Source of the DNA: Plutella xylostella
Lineage: Eukaryota > Arthropoda > Insecta > Lepidoptera > Plutellidae
Length of the DNA stretch: 64,000 bases
NCBI RefSeq assembly: GCF_932276165.1
Contig: NC_064012.1
Location: 14,515,501-14,579,500, forward strand
Reading direction: 5' to 3'
Of this stretch, positions 53,942 to 63,710 are shown in pieces. How positions within the stretch are numbered: the first letter of the stretch is position 1; every line of letters begins with the position of its first letter. Made by a program: the position numbers and the translations under genes. The notes under the pieces are model-generated. The model was not told the origin of the DNA and did not search any database. It saw only the letters and a list, made by a program, of their open reading frames with translations.

Positions 53942-56663
53942 GTAAGTACTTCATCATAGCTATTTCAGCGTGTTCTTACTAGTAGGTCATATCGATTTTG
54001 GTACTGTGAGGGACATTCATTTATGTTTGGTACTTTGTACCGCTCGTATTTTAAGAGCCGTAAGATTAAATTTCACTGTAATAAAGTGTCTTCCACTGTC
54101 CTTGTAAAGTGTATTTTGAGCAAACAATAATGGACTGACCCTGAACCTGAATTGAATAAAATATGATGCATATGTTGTAACTACATAATATTTAATGAAG
54201 TCGGCGTCTAATTTTCATAATATAAATAGGTAAGTAACTATTACCCAATACTATCAACATAATTATTCTTGATTTATTAACTATTGCTTCATGATTTCAG
54301 AACTTACCCTGAACCCCCCTGAAGGTATAATTGCTGGGCCCATAAATGAAGAAAACTTCTTTGAATGGGAAGCCCTGATCACGTAAGTCACTCTTTACCA
54401 TAAACTGTAGATTTTTAAGTAAGCATGAGGCCCACAAATGTTTTGTGATGATGCTAGCAGCTAAATTTTTTTTCTCTCATATAATAATATAAATATACTT
54501 AATGTATTAATCTACATAAATCTCAATTTTTAAGATAGAATAAGAATAATTCATAAAATTGTAAAACTGAAAAATTGTATAACCGTCTAGATCTAGAGCA
54601 TTTTTTTTTAAATAATATAAAATGTGCTTTCATACTTTGATCTACAGGCCAGTACATAACTACTACCTATATAATTATCTTATAAATTTGTCTGTAAACC
54701 GTTTTGTAAGCCAAATAAGTAAATAATTATACTGTAAGACTGTAAGCCATTACCTTATACTGTACTCTCTTCTTATAATGACATGTACATTTTTAAATTC
54801 ATTAATAAATTGTTGAAATTAAAATATAGTTATATGGTACTGCCTCAGTGCATCTTTCTGTGGTAAATTTGATTATGCTGCTCAAGACTGCTCATTTATT
54901 ATTATTATTCATGTTTTGCTTAGGTTATTCGCCACCAGTTAGGATTCAAATAAAGAACTGTGATCTAACGTCACAAAAATCTGCAATGCAAATACATCTC
55001 TTGTGCTTGATATCCATTATATATAACATAACAATTTGAGTTAGACATTTCATTTACATTATTTAATATCACTTTTGTAAGACTAAAATGGTTTTTGTGC
55101 ATGGCACTATACACTGAAGAATGATCTAAATTTCACCTTTTTTTCATATTTCAGAGGTCCCGAAGGTACCTGCTTTGAGGGTGGCATCTTTCCCGCTAAA
55201 CTCATTTTCCCATCAGACTACCCGCTCAGCCCACCGAAGATGCAGTTTGTTTGTGAGATGTTTCATCCAAACAGTAAGTTACTTTCATTTTCACAAAAAA
55301 GGTTTTGTTTCATTTGGTACGGTCAGGTGCAAAGAAACCTGACCCCCCTCTCATACTAACAATGCTTCTGAGGGGGGTCAGGTTTATCTGCCCCTTACTG
55401 TACATGCAAATGAAACATGACTGTGATGGTTGGTTCCCACAGAAATTCATATAGGTACCTACCTCTTTTTCTGAATTTATAGAAAAGTGTAGAAACTTAT
55501 ACTAAAAGGTTTTGAAACTTATGTAACATAAAATACTATAAGAGCATTAAAAATCTATTGCCAGCACACAAAGGTTAGGTTAGGTTAACTCTTTAAAAAA
55601 TTATGTAAATCATGTCATGGCTTGTTATTGTGATTTGTTGAGTGAAGCTGTGGCCTTACCAACAAAGTATTCTCAAAAAACCACTAATAATAACGTATAG
55701 ATTAACCAACCATAATCCCCTAAAATAGTAGCAGTCAGATTTAATCCAACAGCAGTACCTCTAAAACGAAACAATCTCTAACACCCACAGTCTATGCGGA
55801 CGGCCGAGTCTGCATCTCGATCCTGCATGCGCCCGGAGACGACCCCATGGGCTATGAGAGCAGCTCGGAGCGCTGGTCGCCCGTGCAGAGTGTGGAGAAG
55901 ATACTGCTCTCCGTCGTGAGCATGCTTGCTGGTAATGCATTTAATGGTTACAATGTTAAAACCTGCAGGCAGTTCGATTACATGTTTTCTCTAATGGGGA
56001 AGAATACCAAGTGCACCAGCGAGTGTGCCTTTCTCGTTCTGACCAATTACATTGCTGGGGAGAAAAAAATGGCGACTGAACCGACCAATTAGAACTGGGG
56101 AATTAACTTTTAGTTTTTCTCCCCATTGAGAGCACTAATTGATGAAGCCTGGTTGAAATGCACTACAGCTAGTGGGATTGACTGTTAAATGGGATCCGAA
56201 ATTATTAAAATAACATTAAAAATATTCTAATATTCACCATCATAAATCTTCATAATTTCTGAGTATTATAAATATAGGCTGCACGAAAGAATCCTCTTTG
56301 TGTGATGTATCAACTGTGTCTTATATGTACAGTCAGCTGCATAAGTAGCTATACAATACACTTTAGTACCTTGTCAAACTTATTACTAAACAAAACGTCA
56401 ATGTTGGAATGATTGAATATGCAGTAAAGTTTCTGAGTTTGACTATGCAGCTAACTGAGTACATCTGGGTAGTTCCCACAGCAATAGGCAATGCAAAGCT
56501 CGCAAACCAACTATGCAATAACCAAAAATAAATTCCCATTCCAGAGCCAAACGACGAGAGTGGCGCCAACGTGGACGCGGCCAAGATGTGGCGCGAGGAC
56601 CGCGCGCAGTTCAACAGCATCGCCGACCGCATCGTCAAGAAGACGCTCGGCCTGCACCAGTAG
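53899..56663 (+). CDS. UBE2G2: Ubiquitin-conjugating enzyme E2 G2 (Ubc7 type)
   Basis: The E2 of ER-associated degradation, building K48 chains with ER-membrane E3 ligases. Exons 53899-53941, 54301-54382, 55155-55273, 55791-55931 and 56545-56663 total 504 nt (167 aa; the human protein is 165). The product starts MAGSALRRLMAEYKQLTLNP. The UBC fold is complete: the HPN motif at 79-81, catalytic Cys89 in GRVCISILHAPGDD, then the class-specific acidic loop (DDPMGYESSSERWSP) that distinguishes UBE2G/Cdc34 E2s. The C-terminal helices (EPNDESGANVDAAKMW) are conserved. All splice sites are canonical with matching phases. Reading into intron 4 gives a spurious 81-aa ORF. An 81-bp MITE lies in intron 3. 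Confidence 0.97.
54301..54382 (+). CDS. UBE2G2: UBE2G2 exon 2
   Basis: Acceptor GATTTCAG|AACTTA and donor ATCAC|GTAAGT. Encodes LTLNPPEGIIAGPINEENFF then EWEALI. Confidence 0.96.
55155..55273 (+). CDS. UBE2G2: UBE2G2 exon 3
   Basis: Acceptor ATTTCAG|AGGTCC and donor AACA|GTAAGT. Encodes GPEGTCFEGGIFPAKL to MQFVCEMFHPN, including the HPN motif. Confidence 0.96.
55320..55400. mobile_element. 81-bp hairpin MITE family D, copy 1
   Basis: TA-flanked. The arms CGGTCAGGTGCAAAGAAACC then TGACCCCCCTC and the complement GAGGGGGGTCAGGTTTATCT fold over almost the whole length, with a loop of about 20 nt. In UBE2G2 intron 3, in the 3' half of the transcript. Confidence 0.88.
55573..55588. repeat. Short TTAGG run
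   Basis: GGTTAGGTTAGGTTA is three units of the insect telomere repeat, in UBE2G2 intron 3. Too short to mean more than chance. Confidence 0.5.
55791..55931 (+). CDS. UBE2G2: UBE2G2 exon 4 (catalytic Cys)
   Basis: Acceptor CCCACAG|TCTATG and donor GCTG|GTAATG. Encodes YADGRVCISILHAPGDDPMG to LLSVVSMLA, with the active-site Cys89 and the acidic insertion. Confidence 0.97.
56325..56464. mobile_element. MITE family C, copy 4
   Basis: ATGTACAGTCAGCTGCATAA at the left and GACTATGCAGCTAACTGAGT then ACAT at the right. In UBE2G2 intron 4, ending about 80 bp before exon 5. Confidence 0.75.
56545..56663 (+). CDS. UBE2G2: UBE2G2 exon 5
   Basis: Acceptor ATTCCAG|AGCCAA; stop TAG at 56661-56663. Encodes PNDESGANVDAAKMWREDRA to KKTLGLHQ. 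Confidence 0.96.
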
Positions 56664-56882
56664 ACCGCAGCACGGGGTGGTTATCTACGTAGATAAATGT
56701 TACTATATCGCGTAAAACGGCGCTTAGTGGAACGCGTAGTAAACGAGTTTATCGAATCGCAGTTTGACATAAAAACGGCGCTTAGTGGAACATGTAAAAC
56801 GAGTTTATCGGCGTCGATAACGAACCCGTGTAGAGGCTGCAGCCGCCGCTCACGGGTTCACTTACCTAAGTAGATAAACTAA

Positions 56883-57085
56883 ACTCGCGAGTAAAGAAAA
56901 AGTTCAAGTTAGATAGCACCAAATTACTCCTAAACAGAAACGCCGTTTGCAATATATAAGTACGTTTAACAGCGCATTAGAATATTACCAACTAAAAACG
57001 TAATCATGGTGTTCAATGTTTAAGAAATTCGGGCCATTTGAAATCGCCATTTTGTAAGTGGAACTGTTTAATTGCTCGCTAGTGT
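56883..57085. mobile_element. MITE family A, copy 6
   Basis: AATTACTCCTAAACAGAAAC, TACCAACTAAAAACGTAATC and GGGCCATTTGAAATCGCCAT match the family. The ends are diverged (CTCGCGAGTAAAG, ATTGCTCGCTAGTG). Just downstream of UBE2G2. Confidence 0.78.
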
Positions 57086-57348
57086 AGTATAATGCATGCG
57101 TTTCACGATTTGTAGGTGCCAATGTTATGAAGTTGTTAAACATATAGTGCGATATAATGTTTATCTACGTAGATAATTATGTTCAGCCGCGGTAGCCCTT
57201 CTACCACCATCTGTTATCCTAGCCATGGATGAAGTGACAAATAGTGTTATCTAATCCACTATGCTGTTTATTATCAATAGTTCAATCGATTCTACGACTG
57301 ACGCTAATGCTAATCTAACCGGCCGATCTTTTTGACACTGACACAATA

Positions 57349-57492
57349 GTGCCAATTTCTCCATAGTCGGTTATCTAACCGCCAGGAATTGGTTAATCAA
57401 TTATACGTCATATCCATATAAAATTCTTGACAGATGTGTCAAAAGACAACCACTAACTCCTGGTTATGCTCTAACTATGGAGAAATTGGCAC
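57349..57492. mobile_element. MITE family B, copy 2
   Basis: GTGCCAATTTCTCCATAGTC at the left and its near complement at the right. The interior CATATCCATATAAAATTC and TTGACAGATGTGTCAAAAG matches copy 1. The flanking trinucleotides (ATA, TAA) differ, so the TSD has decayed. Confidence 0.85.
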
Positions 57493-58848
57493 TAATAAGA
57501 AATGATTGAACTCGTGAAAAATGTTAGAGAAATTATATAAATTATTACATCAATGAGTCTTAGAAGGATGACAAAATCGCATACGGTTGAACGCACAACT
57601 TCATAGCTCATTAACCAACTTAAGTTATACAGATGGTGGTATGGAGGCAGTTATGTTAACGGGGAATTGACTTCCGTTTTAACTGAAAAGTTTCCGGTTT
57701 GACGAAGATTATTTAGTCAAAAGAACACATAGTAGAAAGTATCGTTATTCATCACCATCAGCCTTAGATCGTCCTTTGCTGGTCAATTCTGGACAGTTGT
57801 TACTCAACATATATTATGTATAATGAAACTGTTTTGTTATGTATTGCCATAGTGTATAGAGATACTATTTTCACAGAAAAATATTTTTATAAAATGTAAA
57901 CATTGATACAAATTACAATAATTGTTGGGTGGTGCCCTTTTGCTGTGCGAAATTAAATGCTCAAAGTGAACTAAAATGGAGATTTTAATAAGTCTGCACG
58001 CTTGAGTAGTAAATTGAGTGGTCCTTTTGACCTCCTTAAGTTAACTTATTATGTTTGTTGGATGTTCTTGTTGTATAACTTAATATTTCCCTATTTGCGT
58101 GCGGGACTAATGTCGCTTTATCTTATCTTGTTCTGCTAGCCTAGCACGGGGTGCAAGACAAGCACGTCAACACGTGACACAAGTTCTCCGTCGCGCTCAC
58201 TCTCGTGACCGCGCGATCTGAGTGTGCTTTTGTCTCGTCTTGACATGTGCGTCTTGCGCTCCGTGCTAGGCCTTTTGTTGTGGTCGTGAGCATAGCGGTC
58301 ACCGCAGGGCTCTTAGAAGGTATATATGAAGTAAGTTCAATCATAAATATGAACACAAAAATATATTAAAAGTGTAACTTATTCACGCATTAAAGTACCT
58401 TAGTCATTGACAATAATCAACATATCTAAGTAGAAGTTTGTTAATACGAACATATCTTTAAAATTAAGAGCCCTTTAATAATACTCCACAACTTTGCTAC
58501 TTAACATTATTGTGTGTATCTTGGGTTTTGATAGAGTAGAGTATAAATTTTATCTTCTATTTCAAGTAAGCTTAAGCTGTTAAGCTAAGGCTTTGATTAC
58601 TTTTTATATGTTGAAGCGGACTTAGAAATCTGACTAAAATTTGCTGGCTTTTTCAACTGCGTAATTTTAATGATATTAGCTTGTAATGAAATATCTTGGC
58701 TGTTATTTGGGTGACTACATCAACGACTGACTTGAATGTAAGCGGGAATTATAATAACTGTTGACTACGAACGTATAGATAATTCTGTTATTTTTTAAGT
58801 TCAAATATAATTATATTTACTATTTATTGTGTAATGGTTACAGGGAGA
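57493..58848. other. Intergenic or UBE2G2 3' region
   Basis: Apart from MITE family E at 58139 nothing is recognised. Confidence 0.45.
58139..58272. mobile_element. MITE family E, copy 2
   Basis: GCCTAGCACGGGGTGCAAGA and its complement TCTTGCGCTCCGTGCTAGGC, with CACGTGACACAAGTTCTCCG and GCGCTCACTCTCGTG inside. Confidence 0.85.
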
Positions 58849-58882
58849 AATAAAAGACATTATTCATGCAATTTTCATTCTA

Positions 58883-58888
58883 TTTATT
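58883..58888 (-). terminator. Candidate poly(A) signal of the odorant receptor
   Basis: AATAAA on the minus strand about 240 bp past the stop at 59124. An AATAAA on the plus strand at 58849 would suit a long UBE2G2 3' UTR, so the two genes may converge here. Confidence 0.4.
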
Positions 58889-59123
58889 GAAGTGAGTCCT
58901 TTCTGCTAAAGGCTGGTGCAGGATTGGTTGGAATACTTTATGTCCATAGAAAATAGTGTAGAGAAAGTGCGCGCGCTGTGCTTTTAATAAAATATACTCG
59001 GCATTTTTTCTTGTAATTCTTCATCATAATTAAATTGCGTACTGCTGAGCGCTCGCTGGCTGCTTCCAATATTTTATGTGCAATGTTATTAAGCGATTTT
59101 TGCATACTGGCGAATTTCCCATT

Positions 59124-59171
59124 CTACTTTGAACGCAAAAATGCGAAGTATGATAGTGAAGTTTTAATAAT
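59124..59171 (-). CDS. Odorant receptor last exon
   Basis: Acceptor TTTTTTTCAG|ATTATT; encodes IIKTSLSYFAFLRSK and stop TAG at 59126-59124. The match to the universal receptor C-terminus and the phase make this short exon secure. Confidence 0.9.
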   Translation of the reverse strand: MIKTSLSYFAFLRSK

Positions 59172-61104
59172 CTGAAAAAAATGAATGCATAAAGATATTA
59201 ATAATTATTCATCACATAACTAGTTATTATAATATGGAGTCATACATACATTTTAATTTTACGTATAATTTACGCGAATGTTTGTATGTTTGTGTGGCGC
59301 GGCCGAGTCGCCACCTAGCGGTTAACACGTTGCACTAGCTCCGTGCCATACTATGAAGAGCGACTAGGCAAACATATTGTAGGACGCCCTCTGTCTAGGT
59401 GGCGTGACGACTTGCAAAAGTTTGCTGCTAAAGATTGGATGCGGAAAACTTTAGATTGCATCCAGTGGACTGTTATAGGCTGAAAAAGTAGGCTCTATAG
59501 TAGACTTACCCCAGCCATAGTTTGGACTCCGATGTCGGCAATCCCCATAGCTTTCAAATGTATCGGTGTTTGTACTTTCTTGAGGAATAAAAGTAGTATT
59601 TTCCGGTTCTTGTCATCCAGACACTCCCATGGCATGCTGTAGACGGAGTCTTTCAGCTTCTCACTCTGAAATACAAGGATAAGTAAATAATAGTGTTAGA
59701 TTACTGGCATTTAATTAAATCTAACATTGGTGTACCTATACCAGCAACGCCGCTATAAAAATGCTAGTCTGAAGCTCTAATCCTTAGTCGAGTTATGGCC
59801 ACGTTTGTGACAAAAATATGCACTTGGAAGAGAGAAATTAAACTTTTGAAAGCTCTTTCTGAATAACCGAGGTTTGCGGGCAACGGCTACTCATATCTAA
59901 GTAAGTATATTCATTTGATGCTGTGCGAATTGCAACGGCACAGAGCACGACAGTGTAGGTATATACCATAGGTATATGCATAGGTAATGTCCACGCATAC
60001 CGGGATGAAAGGGATTTTTCAGTGCCACGGCATTCTATTTAAAGCATACCTACCTATTTATGTCGTATCTCTGTAAGGCGCACCCTAGATCTACAATAAT
60101 AGGTATAGTGCAATAAGATTGAATTGCGTATCCAAATTACGTTTGCCAATCTTTAATATTGCGCAATATAAATGATCGTCTAGGGTGCGCCTAAATTTAA
60201 TCCCTTGCCATGCTGTCCCGGTCTGCGTAGGACATAACTCATAACACCACTACTCTCTACCCGAGGGTAAGTAACGTACGCTGCTGCCGATGAGCTCGAA
60301 CACGATGGAGAGCTGGATGAGCTGCTGGAACAGGATCACCGTCAGCGGGCCGTAGCGGATGAGGGCGTCCGCGTCCTGAAAGATGGTGGAATTGTTGTGA
60401 TATTCAGGCTACACGTGCCATTTAGTAGGGCCTCTAGTAAGGGTTTTTGCAATTTATGAAAACGAAAAACGATTTCGTTTTAATTGTTTGATTGTTTTTA
60501 TTGTGAAATTTGCTGGAAAAGACCTTATAACTTGGGAGACACCTTTGTGCTGCAGTGGACTGCGATTTGATGGCGAAAGCTAATATATATAAATGCGCAT
60601 TTGTGCTTTTTGATACTGTCTCAATATGTACTCGCGAATTCCTTGGTCTCATGTGCGATAGCGCTCTGCGAATTTTACGCCTTCGCTATAAAGTTTTCAC
60701 ATAGTATGTAAAAAATACTCTACAGGGTGTTGCAAAAGTGGTATGCTAAGCCGAAATGGGGTGATTCAGGATGTCATTCTGAACAACTTTTGTTCTACGA
60801 TTTTTTTTGCATAATCTACGATACGATATGATTTACAATATTTTGGCTTAGTACTTCTGACCTTTTTGCAAAACCCTGTATATTTAATACTTTTATAGTC
60901 TAGGTGTCTGATATCAGAAAACATGATTTAGTAACCTGTATCCAAGGACCTGTATGTTGACCGAGGACTAAAAACTAAACCTATAATAAATCGTAACAAT
61001 CGCCTACCAACTGAGAGCACTCGAGCAGCAGTAGACAGCCGCTGACCTGGTGGAACGAGTAGTAGATGGCGAGCATCGGCCCGAACGTCGCTGACATACG
61101 GTCA
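59124..61104 (-). CDS. Insect odorant receptor, C-terminal part (four exons)
   Basis: A seven-transmembrane ligand-gated ion channel subunit that pairs with Orco in olfactory neuron dendrites. Four minus-strand exons join in frame: 61104-61047, 60375-60280, 59665-59510 and 59171-59124 (about 118 residues). The family's conserved C-terminal landmarks are present: FGPMLAIYYSFHQ, a TM6-like stretch (LTVILFQQLIQLSIVFELIG), SEKLKDSVYSMPWECLDDKN, RKILLLFL, and the last exon IIKTSLSYFAFLRSK then stop, the usual TM7 end. The first visible exon begins in phase 1, so upstream exons are required. I found none up to 64000, so the gene either continues outside the window or is 5'-truncated. The exon-intron pattern is typical of lepidopteran receptors. 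The subfamily cannot be told from this part. Confidence 0.9.
59379..59483 (+). pseudogene. LINE reverse-transcriptase C-terminus fragment
   Basis: An open 34-codon tail, VGRPLSRWRDDLQKFAAKDW then TVIG and stop, is the end of an RTE-like polyprotein (GRP..RW.DDL...W). The upstream part is missing. It sits in the last intron of the odorant receptor, opposite strand. Confidence 0.75.
59510..59665 (-). CDS. Odorant receptor exon n-1
   Basis: Acceptor ATTTCAG|AGTGAG and donor GCTGGG|GTAAGT, 52 codons. It carries the most conserved family block: YSMPWECLDDKNRKILLLFL, and later GIADIGVQTMAG. Confidence 0.93.
60077..60191. mobile_element. 115-bp MITE with TAA duplication
   Basis: TIR GGCGCACCCTAGA with TAA on both sides (60074-60076, 60192-60194). 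In the odorant receptor intron between 59665 and 60280. Confidence 0.82.
60280..60375 (-). CDS. Odorant receptor exon n-2 (TM6 region)
   Basis: Acceptor TTTCAG|GACGCG and donor AGCAGC|GTACGT, exactly 32 codons, largely hydrophobic (LTVILFQQLIQLSIVFELIG). Confidence 0.85.
60723..60878. mobile_element. 156-bp Tc1/mariner-type MITE
   Basis: CAGGGTGTTGCAAAAG at the left and TTTTTGCAAAACCCTG at the right, TA on both sides. GTATGCTAAGCCGAAAT is mirrored by ATTTTGGCTTAGTAC. In an odorant receptor intron. Confidence 0.88.
61047..61104 (-). CDS. Odorant receptor exon n-3
   Basis: Acceptor GTTTCAG|TGACCG and donor CACCAG|GTCAGC. Encodes DRMSATFGPMLAIYYSFHQ after one base of a split codon. Confidence 0.8.
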
Positions 61105-61984
61105 CTGAAACTGTGGTGTACATTGTTAGATTGTAGTTACATGATTGCAGTCACACATAGAATAACGCGGGCTCGGGTTTACCCTCTAGTCACATCACAT
61201 CATTATGTTTGAGGAGTCAGGAGAAATGACGACCGGAGGTGTATTACTGACCCTGAGTGATATGCAATGGTCCCGGTTTCGTTTCCCGGTAAGATATTTG
61301 TCACTCCAGTCTAGGTGTGCTGTACAGTGGATTATTACGGAATGTGTGTGTGTTAGAAAACGGAAAAATAATACGATACAAAACAACAAACAAAATACAG
61401 AAAATAATACACAATAGGTTTGTCACCGACACGCTAATACGTTCACACAAACACACCCCTATCTATACCCTATACGGTACGTAGGATTTCACTCTGCTTT
61501 CCCTCAAAAATATTTAAAAGTTGCTTTGTCATTTCATGCAATTTTCAATTTTAGATTCAACAACACAAATCTCTACCTACATATTTTTCAGCCCTAAATG
61601 AAGTTTCATAATAGCAAAATGGGGTACGGGTCAAAGTCTCTACATCAGTGATGGTGTGTCAACCTGCGCAATGCAAATGGTAGAAACCATTTTCCTGCGT
61701 AGAGTCGGACCCTAAGAGTAATATTTCGTCCCTCCTTATATATACCGAGGAGCTGAAGAAACTTCGATACCGCGATGCAGGATTTCAGCGCGCGCAGGAG
61801 GCTTAAATCTATTTAAAGGCTAGCTTTTCCAACTATACTGTATGCCTTTCCCTATCCAAAACAGGGTAGGTACGCAGTAGTCAAAAGTAACGGTGCTGCA
61901 CTGAATCTGAATCCATCAGGCTCTTTCGAATGGAACCTTTTTCATGTCCCCATAAGTCTAAACGGTCTTGCCACTCTGGTCCGC
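61105..61984. other. Upstream of the last visible receptor exons
   Basis: I looked here and up to 64000 on the minus strand for further receptor exons (hydrophobic stretches with splice sites) and found none. Confidence 0.45.
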
Positions 61985-62260
61985 TGCTGATTGTTGGCAC
62001 ATATTCACACATCTATATTGCGCAGGTTTCCTCACGATGTTTTCGTTCACCGTGAGAGCACGAGTGAGCACTTTATTTCTAAAGAATTCATTGGTACGGT
62101 CAGGTGCAGAGAAACCTGACCACCCTCTCATAGTAACAATGCTTCTGAGGGGGGTCAGGTTTATCTGCCCCTTACTGTACCTACATGCCAGGATTTGAAC
62201 CCAAGACCTCACAAATGAATGTTGAGATCATATTCGTTACTTCAAAACGTCTCTTACGGT
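61985..62260 (-). repeat. SINE S2, minus strand, interrupted by an 81-bp MITE
   Basis: GCAGGTTTCCTCACGATGTT and TTCACCGTGAGAG are the reverse of the S2 body, and CAGGATTTGAACCC is its box B in reverse. The two halves are separated by the element at 62097-62177. The boundaries are approximate. Confidence 0.7.
62097..62177. mobile_element. 81-bp hairpin MITE family D, copy 2
   Basis: Same length and ends as copy 1, and the loop AGTAACAATGCTTCT differs by one base. Flanked by TA and inserted in SINE S2. Confidence 0.88.
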
Positions 62261-62623
62261 AGACCGTTTTATGTGGGACATGGACGTACGGGTAAGTACG
62301 CGTACTTATAGCTCGACGAATTTTTTTGTGAAGTACGCGAATTAACAAACGTGCGAAAAAGATTGTTGCGTACTTACTCATCCTCTCTTTCCTCATACAT
62401 CAACCACTTTCAATTTGCCACAATACTTAATAATAATAAAATACCTATACCGAGGTACATATCTCGGTATATCACAGCTACGTAAGAAAACAACTACAAC
62501 TGATACTTAACACTCATTTTTTCATTGGAGGTTAAATGGGAAATGGGAGAGATGATTCTACAGTGCACGAACATTAAAATCTCAAATCAATAACGAGAGA
62601 GCGGGATGGCGATGCTGCAAGCT

Positions 62624-62750
62624 GGAGGGCACTCTATATGACGAAAAACTAAGTTTCGGAGGGCTGCTGAGCGAGCCACGACTCTACCTTGTTCTATTTA
62701 ACGTGCTGATTGCACGACAGCCCTTGTTCGTCAGTATAGAGTGACCCTCC
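62624..62750. mobile_element. 127-bp MITE with GGAGGG ends
   Basis: GGAGGGCACTCTATATGACG at the left mirrors CAGTATAGAGTGACCCTCC at the right; the inner GAGGGCTGCTG and CAGCCCTTGTTCG continue the pairing. Confidence 0.75.
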
Positions 62751-63200
62751 TGGGGCGGAGTATATGACGCGGGTCATCACTTCAAAGAGCTACGCGGGCT
62801 GCGTTGTTGAAAGGTAATGCTCTGGCTAGTTAGGATCGGAGGACGTTTACTTTTTATTTTCGTTGAGATCTATGTACATCTATAGGTATTAACTTGAATG
62901 CTTTGTTTAACAGGCGCGGATCCAGAGCTCAAAATAGGTGATGGGCAAGTCTAAAAAAGTTATTTTGCCTCGCCTTGAGGTACTGATAGCTGTTTTTTTT
63001 TTGTATGCGCTTGGTAGTGATGATTATTATGGTTATGATAAATGAAATTTTTACATCTCAAAAGTTCTCTGTATAAAAAATCATTGTTAAATAATTCAAA
63101 ACAGTAATATTTTCAGTTTAAAAAAATTTTGGCCAACACGAGGGACGGTGTTTTACGGAAAAAGTTATATGTACTAATAATAGTTATACAACTAGACTAA

Positions 63201-63502
63201 ATAGACGCATTTTTCCTGAAATAAAAATGACATATTATGTATCTAGCCTATCTGAAACCTAGTTAAACATTGTGAGATTTGGCGTTTCGACTTTCTCCGT
63301 GTTCGGCATCATAAGGGTCACAGTGACAGTTAAATAAAGTCCATTTTTCTCTCCACCTTTAATTTGCAAGGTGCGGGTGCCTATATAAATAGAGTGAGTC
63401 GCCCGCGCGCCTCAGTTGTAATATCACCATGCAGAAATGACTAGGTTTCAGATAGGCTAGATACATAATATGTCATTTTTATTTCAGGAAAAATGCGTCT
63501 AT
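63201..63502. repeat. Perfect 63-bp inverted repeat around a core promoter
   Basis: The arms 63201-63263 and 63440-63502 are exact complements (ATAGACGCATTTTTCCTGAA to AGCCTATCTGAAACCTAGT). The 176-nt loop holds an AATAAA (63332) and a TATA/initiator pair. A direct repeat of the arm's inner end (CTATCTGAAACCTAGTTAAA) follows at 63517, and an inverted copy of loop sequence (GGTGGAGAGAAAACC) at 63564, so the structure is compound. Confidence 0.88.
63382..63417 (+). promoter_or_regulatory. Candidate core promoter (TATA plus arthropod initiator)
   Basis: TATATAAAT at 63382-63390 and TCAGTT at 63412-63417 place an initiator A about 30 bp below the TATA box, the standard insect spacing. The only nearby ATG (63429) opens a three-codon frame. 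No gene lies downstream within the window. It might drive a mobile element or a transcript starting here and continuing right. Confidence 0.55.
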
Positions 63503-63595
63503 TATGTAGTCTGAGCCTATCTGAAACCTAGTTAAACATTGTGAGATGTGTTTATTATCGCATGGTGGAGAGAAAACCAACTGTGACCCATAAGT

Positions 63596-63710
63596 AGAGA
63601 TGGGCGCTGGGTAAAAACCCGATGGGAAAATACCCAGGTTTTTTCCCATTTGGGAAAAAACCGGGTATTTATATGGGAAAAAACCCAAACGTCGGGTATT
63701 TTCATATTTG
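63596..63710 (+). mobile_element. Left end of a probable hAT-like element
   Basis: Begins TAGAGATGGGCGCTGGGTAA, followed by repeated GGGTAT/TTTTCCC words pairing with one another, like subterminal repeats of hAT MITEs. No matching right end is visible before 64000. Confidence 0.45.

Noticed and set aside
55573..55588. Interstitial telomere
   Set aside because: Only three TTAGG units; expected by chance at this scale.
55847..56092. 81-aa ORF in UBE2G2
   Set aside because: It is exon 4 read through its donor into the intron; exon 5 restores the conserved family C-terminus.
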